50,634 nt of DNA from Chloroflexota bacterium (GCA_002699165.1 PABO01000031.1:3414-54047); one strand, 5' to 3'; positions 8,598 to 17,930 are shown, counted from the stretch's first letter. Notes: generated from the sequence alone by a model not told the origin. Program-made: numbers and translations.

Positions 8598-10017
8598 TTT
8601 TTAACCGATTTAAATTTTTCTTTAATTCTTCATATTTTGTTTCAAAATAAAGTGATTTTCTTTCATTTTTCAATAATTCTAAATGGTCAGAATATCCCTG
8701 GTATTTTACAAACGTATTTAGAGTGTACAACGATTTTGGTATATTAAGGTCCTCGTTACCGTGTAAATTTATAACGATATTTTTTATGTTTTTAAAGCTT
8801 CCTTTTAATAATTGCCCCATCGAATGAAGATAATTTGGTGCAAAAAATATTAATACTTTTTTCTTTTCATTTGAAATCTCATTTACTAAATCAATCAGAT
8901 TTTCTTTTGATTCATAATTAAGGCAAGTACTGTGCACAAGCAGTGAAATTATTCCATTATGATTTTTTATTTCATTTACTAAATCATTTTTTTTAGATCC
9001 ATTTAAGTCATTTATAAAATTTATTTTTTTATTTTCAATTAAAGACTTAGTTGTAATTTTAGTTGATTCAACATTTGGTTGATCAAAAGGTTGGATTTTT
9101 ATTAAAGAACAAAATATTGCAATAGCATATAGGAATATTTGAAATTTATAAAATAAAGATTCATCATAATCTATCTTTATATTTATATAGTTTCTTGAAA
9201 ATTTATCTTGCTTCGGTGTAAAGGTTATGTGAGGATAAAAAGTATCTATGTTTTTTATAGGAAGAATACCACTTTCTTCCTTACCTGTTGATTCAGATAT
9301 AAGTTGTTCAATCCAATCTGAAATATAGTCATTTTTGTTTATAGAAGACAATGAAAACTCTTCGTTATTTTGATTGAAATTACTATAAAGAAATGCTGCT
9401 ATTTTTATAGCGGGATTTTCCTTATCATTAGATATACAGTCTAAGTTTGCTTTATTAATATTAGAAACTATTTTTTTTAAGCTGAATCCTGCTAGATAAA
9501 ACGGCAGAATGCCTAAGTGAGTAGAAATACTAAATCTTCCTCCGGTATTTGATGGAGTATTGAGTATATTTTGATTGTTTTCAATTCCATCTTTGATATA
9601 GAATTTATTTTCTGTCTTAATCTTTAGAATCTGATCAAGTATTTTTGTTTCTAGTGTATTGCTAGATTTTGAGCAAATGAAAACGGCAGTATGTTTCTTA
9701 TTGATAACTTCTTGGATTTTATTAATTCTTGAAATATCAAAATTATCTAAGAAAAATATTTTTGATGAATTGAGATATGAGGCTATTCTTGCCATACTTA
9801 TAGATCCTCCCATGCCTATGAAGACATACTGATCAAAAGTATCAATTTTAGAATAAGTGTTCTTAAAACTTTCTATACTCAAGTTTTTTGTCCACTCTAA
9901 GGGTATTTCGTTGTAATCATCGAAATCTCCTAAAGGGAATGAATCTTCATCGGGTAATAGTATTTTTTTTATTATATTTTGATCTACTATTTGATCCAAA
10001 TATTTTTCTAAACTCAT
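8590..10017 (-). CDS. pgi: Glucose-6-phosphate isomerase (divergent)
   Basis: A 475-residue SIS-fold protein. PGI landmarks are GMGGS (68-72), SKSSNTLET (116-124), TGGRFSISTHLG (158-169), GKEESGILPI (245-254, with the catalytic Glu247) and FDQPNVES (311-318). It interconverts glucose-6-P and fructose-6-P. The sequence is rich in Asn, Lys and Ile and clearly divergent. Its ATG overlaps the transaldolase stop as ATGA. In some Chloroflexota, transaldolase and PGI occur as one fused protein; here the two are separate but coupled genes in the same order. Confidence 0.88.
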   Translation of the reverse strand: MSLEKYLDQIVDQNIIKKILLPDEDSFPLGDFDDYNEIPLEWTKNLSIESFKNTYSKIDTFDQYVFIGMGGSISMARIASYLNSSKIFFLDNFDISRINKIQEVINKKHTAVFICSKSSNTLETKILDQILKIKTENKFYIKDGIENNQNILNTPSNTGGRFSISTHLGILPFYLAGFSLKKIVSNINKANLDCISNDKENPAIKIAAFLYSNFNQNNEEFSLSSINKNDYISDWIEQLISESTGKEESGILPIKNIDTFYPHITFTPKQDKFSRNYINIKIDYDESLFYKFQIFLYAIAIFCSLIKIQPFDQPNVESTKITTKSLIENKKINFINDLNGSKKNDLVNEIKNHNGIISLLVHSTCLNYESKENLIDLVNEISNEKKKVLIFFAPNYLHSMGQLLKGSFKNIKNIVINLHGNEDLNIPKSLYTLNTFVKYQGYSDHLELLKNERKSLYFETKYEELKKNLNRLKND

Positions 10018-11054
10018 TTATTTATTAGTTTTGAAATTTTTTGATCTATTGTATCCAGGACTGATTTATAAGATTCTTGAAATAATTTTATTCCATTTAC
10101 TAATAATGTGTTAGTTATTTTTTCGAAATCAAAGTGTTGTTTTGATTCTTCAAACAAGCTTTCAAAGTTTTTTGAAATTTCTAAATTATTTGAGTCTAAT
10201 ATTTGTGATTTTAATAAGTAGTCTATTGTTTCAAGGGGTAATGTATTTACAGTATCCTTAAGGGGTAAATTATAAGAATAATATTCTTCACTTAAGTCTT
10301 TCGATTTTACACTGGTTGATGCCCATAGTAATCTTTGAAAATTTTCTCCCATTTTATGCTTGTTTTCTAAAAATAAACTATATGCCTTAAATGCATTAAT
10401 TATGGCCATTTTATGGAAAAATTTATTTTTTGGATCGAGTAAATTATCAACAGCAGTGTCTATTCTGCTAATAAAAAAAGACGCAACTGATCGTGAATTA
10501 TTATTTTTGCTTTTTGATTCTATAAAGGCTTCAAGAGTATTTTTATAGCTTTCAAATGAGAACAACAAGGTTATATTTACATTTATTCCCTTCTCTAATA
10601 ATAATTTAGTAGCTTTGATTCCCTCCTTCGTGCCTGGGATTTTTATCATTAAGTTTTTTTTATTAACTTTAGCCCATAATTTTTCTGCTTCTGATAATGT
10701 TTTTTCAAAATCGTTTGCTAAAAATGGATCTACTTCTAGAGATACATATCCATCATTATGATTTGAATTTTCATATATATGATTTAAAATATCCGCAGCA
10801 TTTCTAATGTCATCCGTTGCGATTTCTTCAAATATATCTTTAGAGTTAGAGTGTTTTTCAGCTAAATTTATAATTTTTTTATCATAAGAGTCACTTGAGC
10901 TTATAGCTTTTTCAAAAATTGAAGGATTACTTGTTATTCCAGTTATACCTGCATCAACTAAATTTTTGAGATCTCCAATTTCGATCATCTGCTTACTTAT
11001 GGAATCAAGCCAAATAGATTGTCCACTTTTTGATAGTTTTTTTATATTAGTCAT
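10014..11054 (-). CDS. tal: Transaldolase
   Basis: A 346-residue class I aldolase of the transaldolase family. Visible are IWLDSIS with Asp17, GITSNPSIFEKAI (39-51), the Schiff-base lysine in LMIKIPGTKEG (Lys138), VNITLLFS (159-166) and SFFISRID near 190. It moves a dihydroxyacetone unit between sugar phosphates in the non-oxidative pentose phosphate pathway. Its ATG directly follows the rpiB stop (TAAATG), and its own stop overlaps pgi, so it is tightly coupled to both. Confidence 0.95.
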   Translation of the reverse strand: MTNIKKLSKSGQSIWLDSISKQMIEIGDLKNLVDAGITGITSNPSIFEKAISSSDSYDKKIINLAEKHSNSKDIFEEIATDDIRNAADILNHIYENSNHNDGYVSLEVDPFLANDFEKTLSEAEKLWAKVNKKNLMIKIPGTKEGIKATKLLLEKGINVNITLLFSFESYKNTLEAFIESKSKNNNSRSVASFFISRIDTAVDNLLDPKNKFFHKMAIINAFKAYSLFLENKHKMGENFQRLLWASTSVKSKDLSEEYYSYNLPLKDTVNTLPLETIDYLLKSQILDSNNLEISKNFESLFEESKQHFDFEKITNTLLVNGIKLFQESYKSVLDTIDQKISKLINK

Positions 11055-11510
11055 TTATGATAAGTTTTCTTTTTCTATTTGATCTAATTTTTCTTTTCTT
11101 CTAATGAATCTTTCTTCATGAATAAAATTAGCCTTAAGAAATTCAGTAGTAATCTCTTTAGCTAATTCTTCGCCTATAATTCTTCCTCCTAGGCAAATAA
11201 CATTCATATCATCGTGTTCAACTCCTTGACCTGCAGAATAAGTGTCATGACAGATTGCAGCCCTTACGTCCTTGAATTTATTCGCAACAACAGATGCACC
11301 AACTCCAGAGCCACATAAAATGATCCCTTTATCAAATAATTTTTTATTAATAGCATCAGCCACTAATTTAGAGGTATCTGGATAATCATCGTTGGCATCA
11401 TATTTGTCACCACTCAAGTCTTCGATTTGATAACCAAGTGATTCAACATGCTGGATAATAGTTTTTTTTAATTCAAATCCGCCGTGATCAGCACTAATAC
11501 AAATTTTCAT
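11055..11510 (-). CDS. rpiB: Ribose-5-phosphate isomerase B
   Basis: A 151-residue member of the RpiB/LacA/LacB family. It shows ISADHGG (5-11), the active-site cysteine in LCGSGVG (Cys66), CHDTYSA with His88, and EHDDMNVICLGGR (98-110) with His99. It interconverts ribulose-5-P and ribose-5-P. It lies 5 nt after tkt and abuts tal, completing a tkt-rpiB-tal set for non-oxidative pentose phosphate flux. No ribulose-phosphate epimerase is seen in the window. Confidence 0.95.
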   Translation of the reverse strand: MKICISADHGGFELKKTIIQHVESLGYQIEDLSGDKYDANDDYPDTSKLVADAINKKLFDKGIILCGSGVGASVVANKFKDVRAAICHDTYSAGQGVEHDDMNVICLGGRIIGEELAKEITTEFLKANFIHEERFIRRKEKLDQIEKENLS

Positions 11511-11515
11511 TTAAT

Positions 11516-13504
11516 TTATCTTAAAATTAATTTTGTTTTTTCAATTATTCTATCACTTGAAAAACCAAATGAATTAATTAGTTCTTTGCCTGGACCAGAT
11601 GCCCCAAAAGATTCTATTGAAATTATATTATCGTTATTTCTAGTATATTTTTGCCATCCCAGTCCAATCCCAGCTTCAACTGAAATGATTTTACTTGTAT
11701 CAGGAGGAATGATTTTATTTTTAAAGTCCTCAGTTTGGTTATCAAATAAATCCCAACAAGGCATTGATACTACTCTAACTTTGTAACTCTTACTTAAATG
11801 TTTTGCAGCAGTAATAGTTTCAGATACTTCTGACCCAGTCGATAGAAAAATTATTTCAGGATTATCTTTAGTATTCTCATAACAAATATAAGCACCTTTT
11901 GAAAAATACTCAAGAGTAAGTTTATTATCACTCAAAGATTCAATATCTGGTAGCCCTTGTCTAGAAAGGATTAATGCTGACGGTTTATCTAAAGTTGTGA
12001 TTGCCATATGCCATGATAATAATGTTTCTTTTTTATCTGCTGGTCTGTAAACATTTAAGTTAGGGATTCCTCTTAAGCTCATGAGCTGAGAAATAGGTTG
12101 ATGTGTAGGGCCATCTTCGCCTAATCCGATAGAGTCATGTGTAAAAATCCAAATACTATTAAGATTAGATAAAGCACTTAATCTTACTGAGCCTCTCATA
12201 TAATCTGAAAAAACTAGAAAAGTTCCACCAAATACTCTGAAATTTCCATGAGCAGAAATTCCATTCATGATTCCCCCCATACCATGCTCTCTAACTCCAA
12301 ATTTAATATTTCTTCCGTCGGGATTTATTTTAGAAAAATTCTTTGAACCTTTGATTTCAGTATTAGTTGATCCAGTTAAATCAGCTGAGCCTCCAATTAA
12401 GTTTGGCATATGATCCTTAAGAAGATTTATTGATACTCCTGATGAAGCTCTTGTAGCTTCAGGTTCGTTAGTATTATTTATAGAATCAAGTAATGACTTG
12501 TCCCAGTTTGGACTCATTTTTTGATTTAATAATTTGTCTAATTCATCATACATATCAGGATTTTTAGACTTAAGTTCTTTATATTCTGAATTCCATTCTG
12601 CTTCTAATTTTTTTCCTGATAAAATTGATTCATTCATATGTTCAAGTACATCTTCAGGGACTTCAAATTCTGAATATTTCCATTTTAGATTTTCTCTTGC
12701 TAGCTTTGTTTCATCTTCACCGAGTGGCTCTCCATGTGAAGATTCTTTTCCAGATTTATTTGGAGAACCATATCCAATTGTTGTTTTAGCAATAATAAGC
12801 GTAGGCTGGTTTAAATTACTTTTTGCTTTATTTATAGTTTCTTCTAATTGTTTAACACTAAGTCCATCTATATTTTCAAAAACTTCCCATCCATATGCCT
12901 TAAATCTATCTCCAACGTTTTCTGTGAATGCAAGATCATTACTACCATCTATTGAGATACCATTAGAATCATATATGTATACTAATTTACCCAATCCTAG
13001 AGTTCCTGCCAAAGATGCAGCTTCAGATGATATTCCTTCTTGAAGGTCTCCATCACCAACAATTCCATATATATAGTGATCAATAATATTTTTGTACTTG
13101 CTAGACATCATTTTTTCAGAAATTGCCATTCCTACACCATTTGCAAATCCTTGTCCTAAGGGACCTGTCGTAACTTCAATTCCTAGATCTATATCTCTCT
13201 CTGGATGACCAGGGGTTTTTGAACCAAATTTTCTAAATTTTTTAAGATCATTAATTCCAAAGTTATAACCCGTAAGATGTAGGACCGAATATAGTAGAGC
13301 AGAGGCATGACCAATAGAAAGAATAAATCTATCTCTATTATGGAATCTAGGATTACTTGGACTATGATTCATGATTTTTTTGAATAAAGTATATGCAATT
13401 GGAGCTGCTCCCATTGGTGCTCCAGGATGACCAGAATTTGCACTGTTTACTTGATCTACTGAAAGAAATCTTAGTGTGTTTATCGCTTTTTCTTCTATAT
13501 TCAT
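11516..13504 (-). CDS. tkt: Transketolase
   Basis: A full-length 662-residue thiamine-diphosphate enzyme. The N-terminal domain has NSGHPGAPMGAAP, the GDGDLQEGISSEAA cofactor motif followed by YDSNGISIDG, and SSHGEPLGEDE. The middle domain has KFGVREHGMGG, THDSIGLGEDGPTHQP and SRQGLPD. The C-terminal domain has LSTGSEV and ESFGASGPGKEL. It transfers two-carbon units between sugar phosphates. It starts 2 nt after the lactonase gene and belongs to the long minus-strand operon. Confidence 0.97.
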   Translation of the reverse strand: MNIEEKAINTLRFLSVDQVNSANSGHPGAPMGAAPIAYTLFKKIMNHSPSNPRFHNRDRFILSIGHASALLYSVLHLTGYNFGINDLKKFRKFGSKTPGHPERDIDLGIEVTTGPLGQGFANGVGMAISEKMMSSKYKNIIDHYIYGIVGDGDLQEGISSEAASLAGTLGLGKLVYIYDSNGISIDGSNDLAFTENVGDRFKAYGWEVFENIDGLSVKQLEETINKAKSNLNQPTLIIAKTTIGYGSPNKSGKESSHGEPLGEDETKLARENLKWKYSEFEVPEDVLEHMNESILSGKKLEAEWNSEYKELKSKNPDMYDELDKLLNQKMSPNWDKSLLDSINNTNEPEATRASSGVSINLLKDHMPNLIGGSADLTGSTNTEIKGSKNFSKINPDGRNIKFGVREHGMGGIMNGISAHGNFRVFGGTFLVFSDYMRGSVRLSALSNLNSIWIFTHDSIGLGEDGPTHQPISQLMSLRGIPNLNVYRPADKKETLLSWHMAITTLDKPSALILSRQGLPDIESLSDNKLTLEYFSKGAYICYENTKDNPEIIFLSTGSEVSETITAAKHLSKSYKVRVVSMPCWDLFDNQTEDFKNKIIPPDTSKIISVEAGIGLGWQKYTRNNDNIISIESFGASGPGKELINSFGFSSDRIIEKTKLILR

Positions 13505-13506
13505 AA

Positions 13507-14427
13507 TTAATCTACTTTATTACCTTTAGTCTGCAATTTTATTTTATACAAAGATTTATCTGATGCTATAAATAAGTAATCAAAATTTTCCCCTCCAAAA
13601 CAAAGATTAGCTGTCCTTTGCTCTGGAATTTGGATTTTAGCTAATAATTCTCCTTTGGGAGAAAAAATTTGTACTCCATCCCAAGCTGATGAGAACAAGT
13701 TACCATTTTCATCTACCTTAATACCATCTGGTTTTCCAGGCCTTGGAGTTGCAAAAACTTTTTTATTTTTTAATGAATTATCCTCAACATCATATGAAAA
13801 AATATTTCCTGTTTCACCAGTATCTGTAATATATATAATTTTTTCATCAGGTGAAAAAGCAATTCCATTTGGTGCATCAATTTCAGATGTTAATAGTTTT
13901 ATTTCATTTCGTCCATCCATCATATAAACACCGTTATAAATAGTTTCAGATCTCGATTCATAACCTTCATGGTTACTCATTATTCCATATTGGGGATCTG
14001 TAAACCAAATAGATCCATCAGATTTACAAACTAGATCATTTGGAGAATTATATTTTTTCCCATCAACTCTATTAGTTAATATTTCAACATTACCATCATT
14101 ATCTGTTCTACTTACAGCTCGTCTTCCATGTTCAGCTGTAATCATGAGACCATCTAAATCAAGACTATTTCCATTTGAAAAGTGGGAAGGGTGTCTATAT
14201 ACACCGGTTTTATCATTTGAAAGATTATAGTAAAGCATTCTATTATATGGGATATCAGACCAAACAATTAAATTTTTTTCTTTTAGGAATATAGGACCCT
14301 CTGCCCACAAACATCCTTCAAAAACTTTTTCAATAGATATTTCTTTAGGGAATAATGTTTTCGAACTTTCTACAAAAAATTCTACTTCTTTTTTTAGTTC
14401 TTTTGGATCCCTAAATATCTTTGACAT
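13507..14427 (-). CDS. SMP-30/gluconolactonase family protein
   Basis: A 306-residue six-bladed beta-propeller. Family motifs in order: EGPIFLKEKNLIVWSDI (metal-ligand Glu in the first blade), SNGNSLDLDG, TAEHGRRAV, SPNDLVCKSDGSIWFTDPQYG (metal-binding Asn), DAPNGIAFSPDEK and KPDGIKVDENGN (metal-ligand Asp). Such enzymes hydrolyse sugar or other lactones. The start overlaps the upstream stop by 1 nt (TAATG). Placed before tkt, it suggests entry of gluconate-type acids into sugar-phosphate metabolism, though no 6-phosphogluconate dehydrogenase is present here. No signal peptide is seen. Confidence 0.9.
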   Translation of the reverse strand: MSKIFRDPKELKKEVEFFVESSKTLFPKEISIEKVFEGCLWAEGPIFLKEKNLIVWSDIPYNRMLYYNLSNDKTGVYRHPSHFSNGNSLDLDGLMITAEHGRRAVSRTDNDGNVEILTNRVDGKKYNSPNDLVCKSDGSIWFTDPQYGIMSNHEGYESRSETIYNGVYMMDGRNEIKLLTSEIDAPNGIAFSPDEKIIYITDTGETGNIFSYDVEDNSLKNKKVFATPRPGKPDGIKVDENGNLFSSAWDGVQIFSPKGELLAKIQIPEQRTANLCFGGENFDYLFIASDKSLYKIKLQTKGNKVD

Positions 14428-15779
14428 TATTTTTTTCTTACTATTCTCTTTTTTCTTATGTCAGAAGAAACTAATGATATTTGTTCAACTAGATTTTTAT
14501 TTGACAGTCTAGAACATATTTTTTCAGTAAATATAGAGTCAGATGAAAGTTGTTCTTTACTTGAATTATAAGATTTTATTCTTTGATGGTCAAAACTAGA
14601 GTTTATTACTGTGTGCTTTAGATTGTCTTGCCTGTAAACAATTAAGTTATAAATAATCTCATCTGACCACTTTGTATTATTATGGCCCCATAAATCATCT
14701 AAAAAAAGATACTCAACATCTTTACATAAATCATAAACAAAACCTTTTCCTTGATTTGTCCTAACAAAATCCCTTACATTATCTATTAATTCTGATGTTG
14801 AGATATAAAAAATGTTTAAATTTTTCTTTGAAATTTCATTTGCTATAGCTGAAGTTAAGTAACTTTTTCCAGAACCTGTACCGCCGTGTATATATAACCA
14901 AGAGGGGCTTTTACTTTCTACAAATTCTTTTGACTTTAATAGAGCCATTTCAATAGAATCAAATGTTATCTTTTCTTCTTGAGTTAATTCTTTATTTGGT
15001 TTTCTTGTTAATTTCCTTAATTTTGCATTTTCAAATACTTTAGGAATTCCATTACCTTTATGGTTTGTGTTTTTTGAATCTAAATGAATAGATTGGACAA
15101 GATTTGGATCTGTAAATCGTGTTTGAGATCTCTCATCGAAATCCAATATACTTTTATTGATAACTACTACAGTTGGTAGTTTTCTTGTATATCGATATGT
15201 AAATAAATGGTCAATCTTTTCTTCTATCCAATCAGAATATTTTTGATTACCATAATCATCAACTATTAGGAATGGATAATCTATAAGTTCATTAAAGTTA
15301 TTTTCTTCGTTATTGTTATTTGTGATGATATCTATAACTTCTTGAGTCGACTTGTAAATTACAGTATTTTCATTTTGTATACAGTTAATGGCTATGCCAA
15401 CAGCAAGATGAGTTTTCCCTGTGCCAGGCTCTCCACTTATAACTAACCAACCCATAGGATTTTTTGAGTAATCATCAGCCTTTCTTAAGTTTTCTCTTAA
15501 GTTTTTAGGGTCTGCTTTTCCTATTTTTCCATCGATCTTAAATTTCTTAAGATCATATTCTAAAAGTTGATGAACTCCTGCATATCTAAGCTTTATCTTA
15601 AATTCTAAGTCATCTGATTTACCGCTTTGGCATGAACATGGAACTGTTTCTTTATTTACAATGATCCACCTTGCTGAATCACATATTTCACACTCTAAAT
15701 AATCTGATTCATTTTCAAATTCTTCAAAATAATTTGTACTGAACTTTCTATTATTTAATATTTCTTTTAAGCTTTCCAA
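14427..15779 (-). CDS. Tandem AAA+ ATPase, DnaC/DnaI-like helicase-loader fusion
   Basis: A 450-residue protein with two complete DnaC/IstB-type ATPase modules. N-terminal cysteines C30, C33, C48 and C50 form a likely zinc site. The first module has Walker A GEPGTGKT (116-123) and Walker B FLIVDD (170-175). The second has Walker A GGTGSGKS (299-306) and Walker B LFLDD (358-362). DnaC and DnaI carry one such module, so a tandem pair is unusual. The gene starts with TTG, 2 nt after the dnaB stop. This context strongly suggests loading or remodelling of the DnaB helicase. Family is clear, the exact role is inferred. Confidence 0.82.
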   Translation of the reverse strand: MESLKEILNNRKFSTNYFEEFENESDYLECEICDSARWIIVNKETVPCSCQSGKSDDLEFKIKLRYAGVHQLLEYDLKKFKIDGKIGKADPKNLRENLRKADDYSKNPMGWLVISGEPGTGKTHLAVGIAINCIQNENTVIYKSTQEVIDIITNNNNEENNFNELIDYPFLIVDDYGNQKYSDWIEEKIDHLFTYRYTRKLPTVVVINKSILDFDERSQTRFTDPNLVQSIHLDSKNTNHKGNGIPKVFENAKLRKLTRKPNKELTQEEKITFDSIEMALLKSKEFVESKSPSWLYIHGGTGSGKSYLTSAIANEISKKNLNIFYISTSELIDNVRDFVRTNQGKGFVYDLCKDVEYLFLDDLWGHNNTKWSDEIIYNLIVYRQDNLKHTVINSSFDHQRIKSYNSSKEQLSSDSIFTEKICSRLSNKNLVEQISLVSSDIRKKRIVRKK

Positions 15780-15781
15780 AA

Positions 15782-17167
15782 TTAATTCTCTTGAGTTGAT
15801 AATTGATTATTTCTTACTGAATCAATAGATACAAATCTTCCAATAGAATCATCTACGGCAAGTGGAATTGTATCAGTAGGACCATTTCTGTGCTTAGCTA
15901 CAATTATTTCAGCTTGTCCTTCGGGATATGGAACCCCTGGATTATTTTTAATCCATTCCTCTTTAGTTACAAATTTTTCTTCTCTATGTATAAACATAAC
16001 AACATCTGCATCTTGCTCTATTGATCCAGATTCTCTAAGGTCTGATAATAATGGCCTATGTGATTGTCTATGCTCTATAGCTCTTGAGAGTTGAGATATG
16101 GCTAAAACAGGAACCCTTAAATCTCTAGCCATTGCTTTTACTTGCCTTGAAATTTCAGAAACTTCCTGAGCTCTGTTCGTTTCTCTGGAACCTTTGTTAT
16201 TACTTAATAACTGCATATAATCAAGTATTATGAAATCTAAACCATATTCTAGTTGTAATCGTCTAGCTTTTCCTCTCATCTCGGCTACGCTTTGTATGGG
16301 AGAATCATCTATAAAAATATTTAGGTCAGACAGTTTACCAATAGCGTCAATCAATCTGTTTTCTTGAGATGTACTTAATCTCATCATTCTTAATGAATGC
16401 ATATTGATTCTTGCTTGAGTTGCTAGCATTCTTGTTGCAATTTGTTCCCTACCCATTTCAAGAGAATAAATTGCTACCTTATGTTCGTTCATTGCAGCAT
16501 TTATTGCTAGATTTAATGCAAACATAGATTTTCCAACGGAAGGTCTAGCTGCAAGGACTAACATATCAGATCTTTGGAGACCTCCCAAAAGTTCATCAAG
16601 CATTTTGAAACCTGACCCTATTGGAGCATTTTCACCATCATTAATATCTGTAGATGATGTTTCTAAAAAAGGAGTTAAGGTCTCTCTTAATGGAACAAAA
16701 TCTCTACTTGGTTGATCACTTCTAATTCCATAAATAATATCCTCTGCTTTAGCTAAAGATGTTTCAACGTCAGGATCATTATCAAATCCAATATCTGAGA
16801 TGTTTTCTGCTGCGTTAATCAAAGTTCTCATTGTAGCAGTTCTTCTTACGAGATTAGCATAGTGTTTTATATGAATTGAAGTTGGTACGACATCTACAAC
16901 TTTTGCTAGATAAGCTCTTCCTCCAACTTCTTCAAGTTTTTCTTGAGTCTCTAATTCATGAGCTATAGTGATTTGATTTATAGGTTCCTGTCTATTAAAT
17001 AAATCTCTAGCTATTTCAAAAATTATTTTATTAGGAGATAGATAAAAATGTCCAGGTTCTAGAAACGAGGCTATTTTTGTAAAAGACATACCATCAAGTA
17101 ATAATGAACCTATTACTGATTCTTCTGCTGATATGTCATGTGGAAATAGTTTGTCAGATAACACCAT
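15782..17167 (-). CDS. dnaB: Replicative DNA helicase DnaB
   Basis: A 461-residue hexameric helicase. The N-terminal domain starts PHDISAEESVIGSLLLDG, as in bacterial DnaB. The RecA-like domain has Walker A ARPSVGKS (207-214), Walker B FIILDYMQLL, SQLSRAIEHR, DLRESGSIEQDADVV and the terminal arginine-finger segment (AKHRNGPTDT). It unwinds DNA at the replication fork. The gene lies 18 nt after rplI, the common bacterial rplI-dnaB order, and is followed directly by the putative loader. No intein is present. Confidence 0.97.
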   Translation of the reverse strand: MVLSDKLFPHDISAEESVIGSLLLDGMSFTKIASFLEPGHFYLSPNKIIFEIARDLFNRQEPINQITIAHELETQEKLEEVGGRAYLAKVVDVVPTSIHIKHYANLVRRTATMRTLINAAENISDIGFDNDPDVETSLAKAEDIIYGIRSDQPSRDFVPLRETLTPFLETSSTDINDGENAPIGSGFKMLDELLGGLQRSDMLVLAARPSVGKSMFALNLAINAAMNEHKVAIYSLEMGREQIATRMLATQARINMHSLRMMRLSTSQENRLIDAIGKLSDLNIFIDDSPIQSVAEMRGKARRLQLEYGLDFIILDYMQLLSNNKGSRETNRAQEVSEISRQVKAMARDLRVPVLAISQLSRAIEHRQSHRPLLSDLRESGSIEQDADVVMFIHREEKFVTKEEWIKNNPGVPYPEGQAEIIVAKHRNGPTDTIPLAVDDSIGRFVSIDSVRNNQLSTQEN

Positions 17168-17185
17168 TAATAATCCAAATTTTTT

Positions 17186-17818
17186 CTAATTATCTGAATT
17201 ATTATCTTCATTTTCTTCATTTTCAGAAGAGGTTTTTGGAGTGTTTTCTTGGTTATTAGAATTTTCTTCAGAATTTTCTTCAGAATTTTCTTCAGAATCA
17301 GTTTCTTTTTCTTCTAATTTTTTCAACTTTTCTTGCTCAATTTTGTGATCTTCCATTACCTTTATGGATTCCTCGTCAGGAGTTATATTTAAGGTAATAT
17401 CTAAAGATACTTCTTCAACAAATTTTGTAAAAACTTTGAATTTCCCTATTACTCTTATTGGATCTGTAATATTGAAAAACCTTCTGTTCATTTCTCTTCC
17501 AGTTTTTTCTTCCAAAGCTTCAGCAACTATAGTAGGAGTTATTGACCCATACAGTCTACCTGTCGGACCAGTTCTTACTTCAATGTCAAGTTCAATATCT
17601 TTTAAGCTATCAGCTACAACTTGCCAGTCTTTAGTTTCTTGGATTCTTCTATCTTCTGCCTCAGCTCTAAGCTTTGTTGCTCTTTGTAGAGCTTCTTCAG
17701 TAGCCAGAACAGCGACACCTTGAGGTATGAGGAAATTTCTTGCAAACCCAGGCTTAACATTTTTTACGTCACCTGCTCTTGCCGTAGGTAACAAATCTTT
17801 CAAAAATAATATATTCAT
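17186..17818 (-). CDS. rplI: 50S ribosomal protein L9 with acidic C-terminal tail
   Basis: The first 150 or so residues are a normal L9: NILFLKDLLPTARAGDVKNVKPGFARNFLIP, a long central helix rich in Ala, Glu and Arg, and an RNA-binding C-domain with GRLYGSIT. L9 is usually about 150 residues; this one has 210. The extra 60 are almost only Glu, Asn, Ser and Asp, and include a SEEN repeat encoded by a 12-bp tandem repeat. The tail should be disordered and strongly negative. The gene heads the long minus-strand operon, with dnaB next. Confidence 0.93.
   Translation of the reverse strand: MNILFLKDLLPTARAGDVKNVKPGFARNFLIPQGVAVLATEEALQRATKLRAEAEDRRIQETKDWQVVADSLKDIELDIEVRTGPTGRLYGSITPTIVAEALEEKTGREMNRRFFNITDPIRVIGKFKVFTKFVEEVSLDITLNITPDEESIKVMEDHKIEQEKLKKLEEKETDSEENSEENSEENSNNQENTPKTSSENEENEDNNSDN
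17259..17294. repeat. Three perfect tandem copies of a 12-bp unit inside rplI
   Basis: GAATTTTCTTCA occurs three times in a row (17259-17270, 17271-17282, 17283-17294), followed by a partial GAAT. Read on the minus strand, the copies encode SEEN repeats in the acidic tail of L9. The unit is a multiple of three, so copy-number change would lengthen or shorten the tail without a frameshift. Confidence 0.9.
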
Positions 17819-17899
17819 TTTTAGTTCATGCTCCTGTAAAAATATTTCTGATTTATATAATTCTAATTTGTAGAATCATATGTTTTTTATGCTAGTATC

Positions 17900-17905
17900 T
17901 ATAAT
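17900..17905 (+). promoter_or_regulatory. Candidate -10 box for the acyl-CoA synthetase operon
   Basis: A perfect TATAAT lies 25 bp before the ATG at 17931 in the 112-bp divergent spacer with rplI. The ribosome-binding site AGGGAG ends at 17924. No convincing -35 is seen at 16-18 bp, so the promoter call rests on the -10 box and position. Confidence 0.35.
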
Positions 17906-17930
17906 CATAACAAAAAACAGGGAGTAAAAT

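Noticed and set aside
12534-13043. 169-aa open frame antisense to transketolase
   Set aside because: Ser/Phe/Leu-rich composition is the expected mirror of AT-rich coding DNA, and tkt is full-length on the other strand.
10014-17818. Possibility that tal and pgi are one fused gene as in some relatives
   Set aside because: An in-frame TGA ends tal and the ATGA overlap starts pgi in another frame; both proteins are complete.
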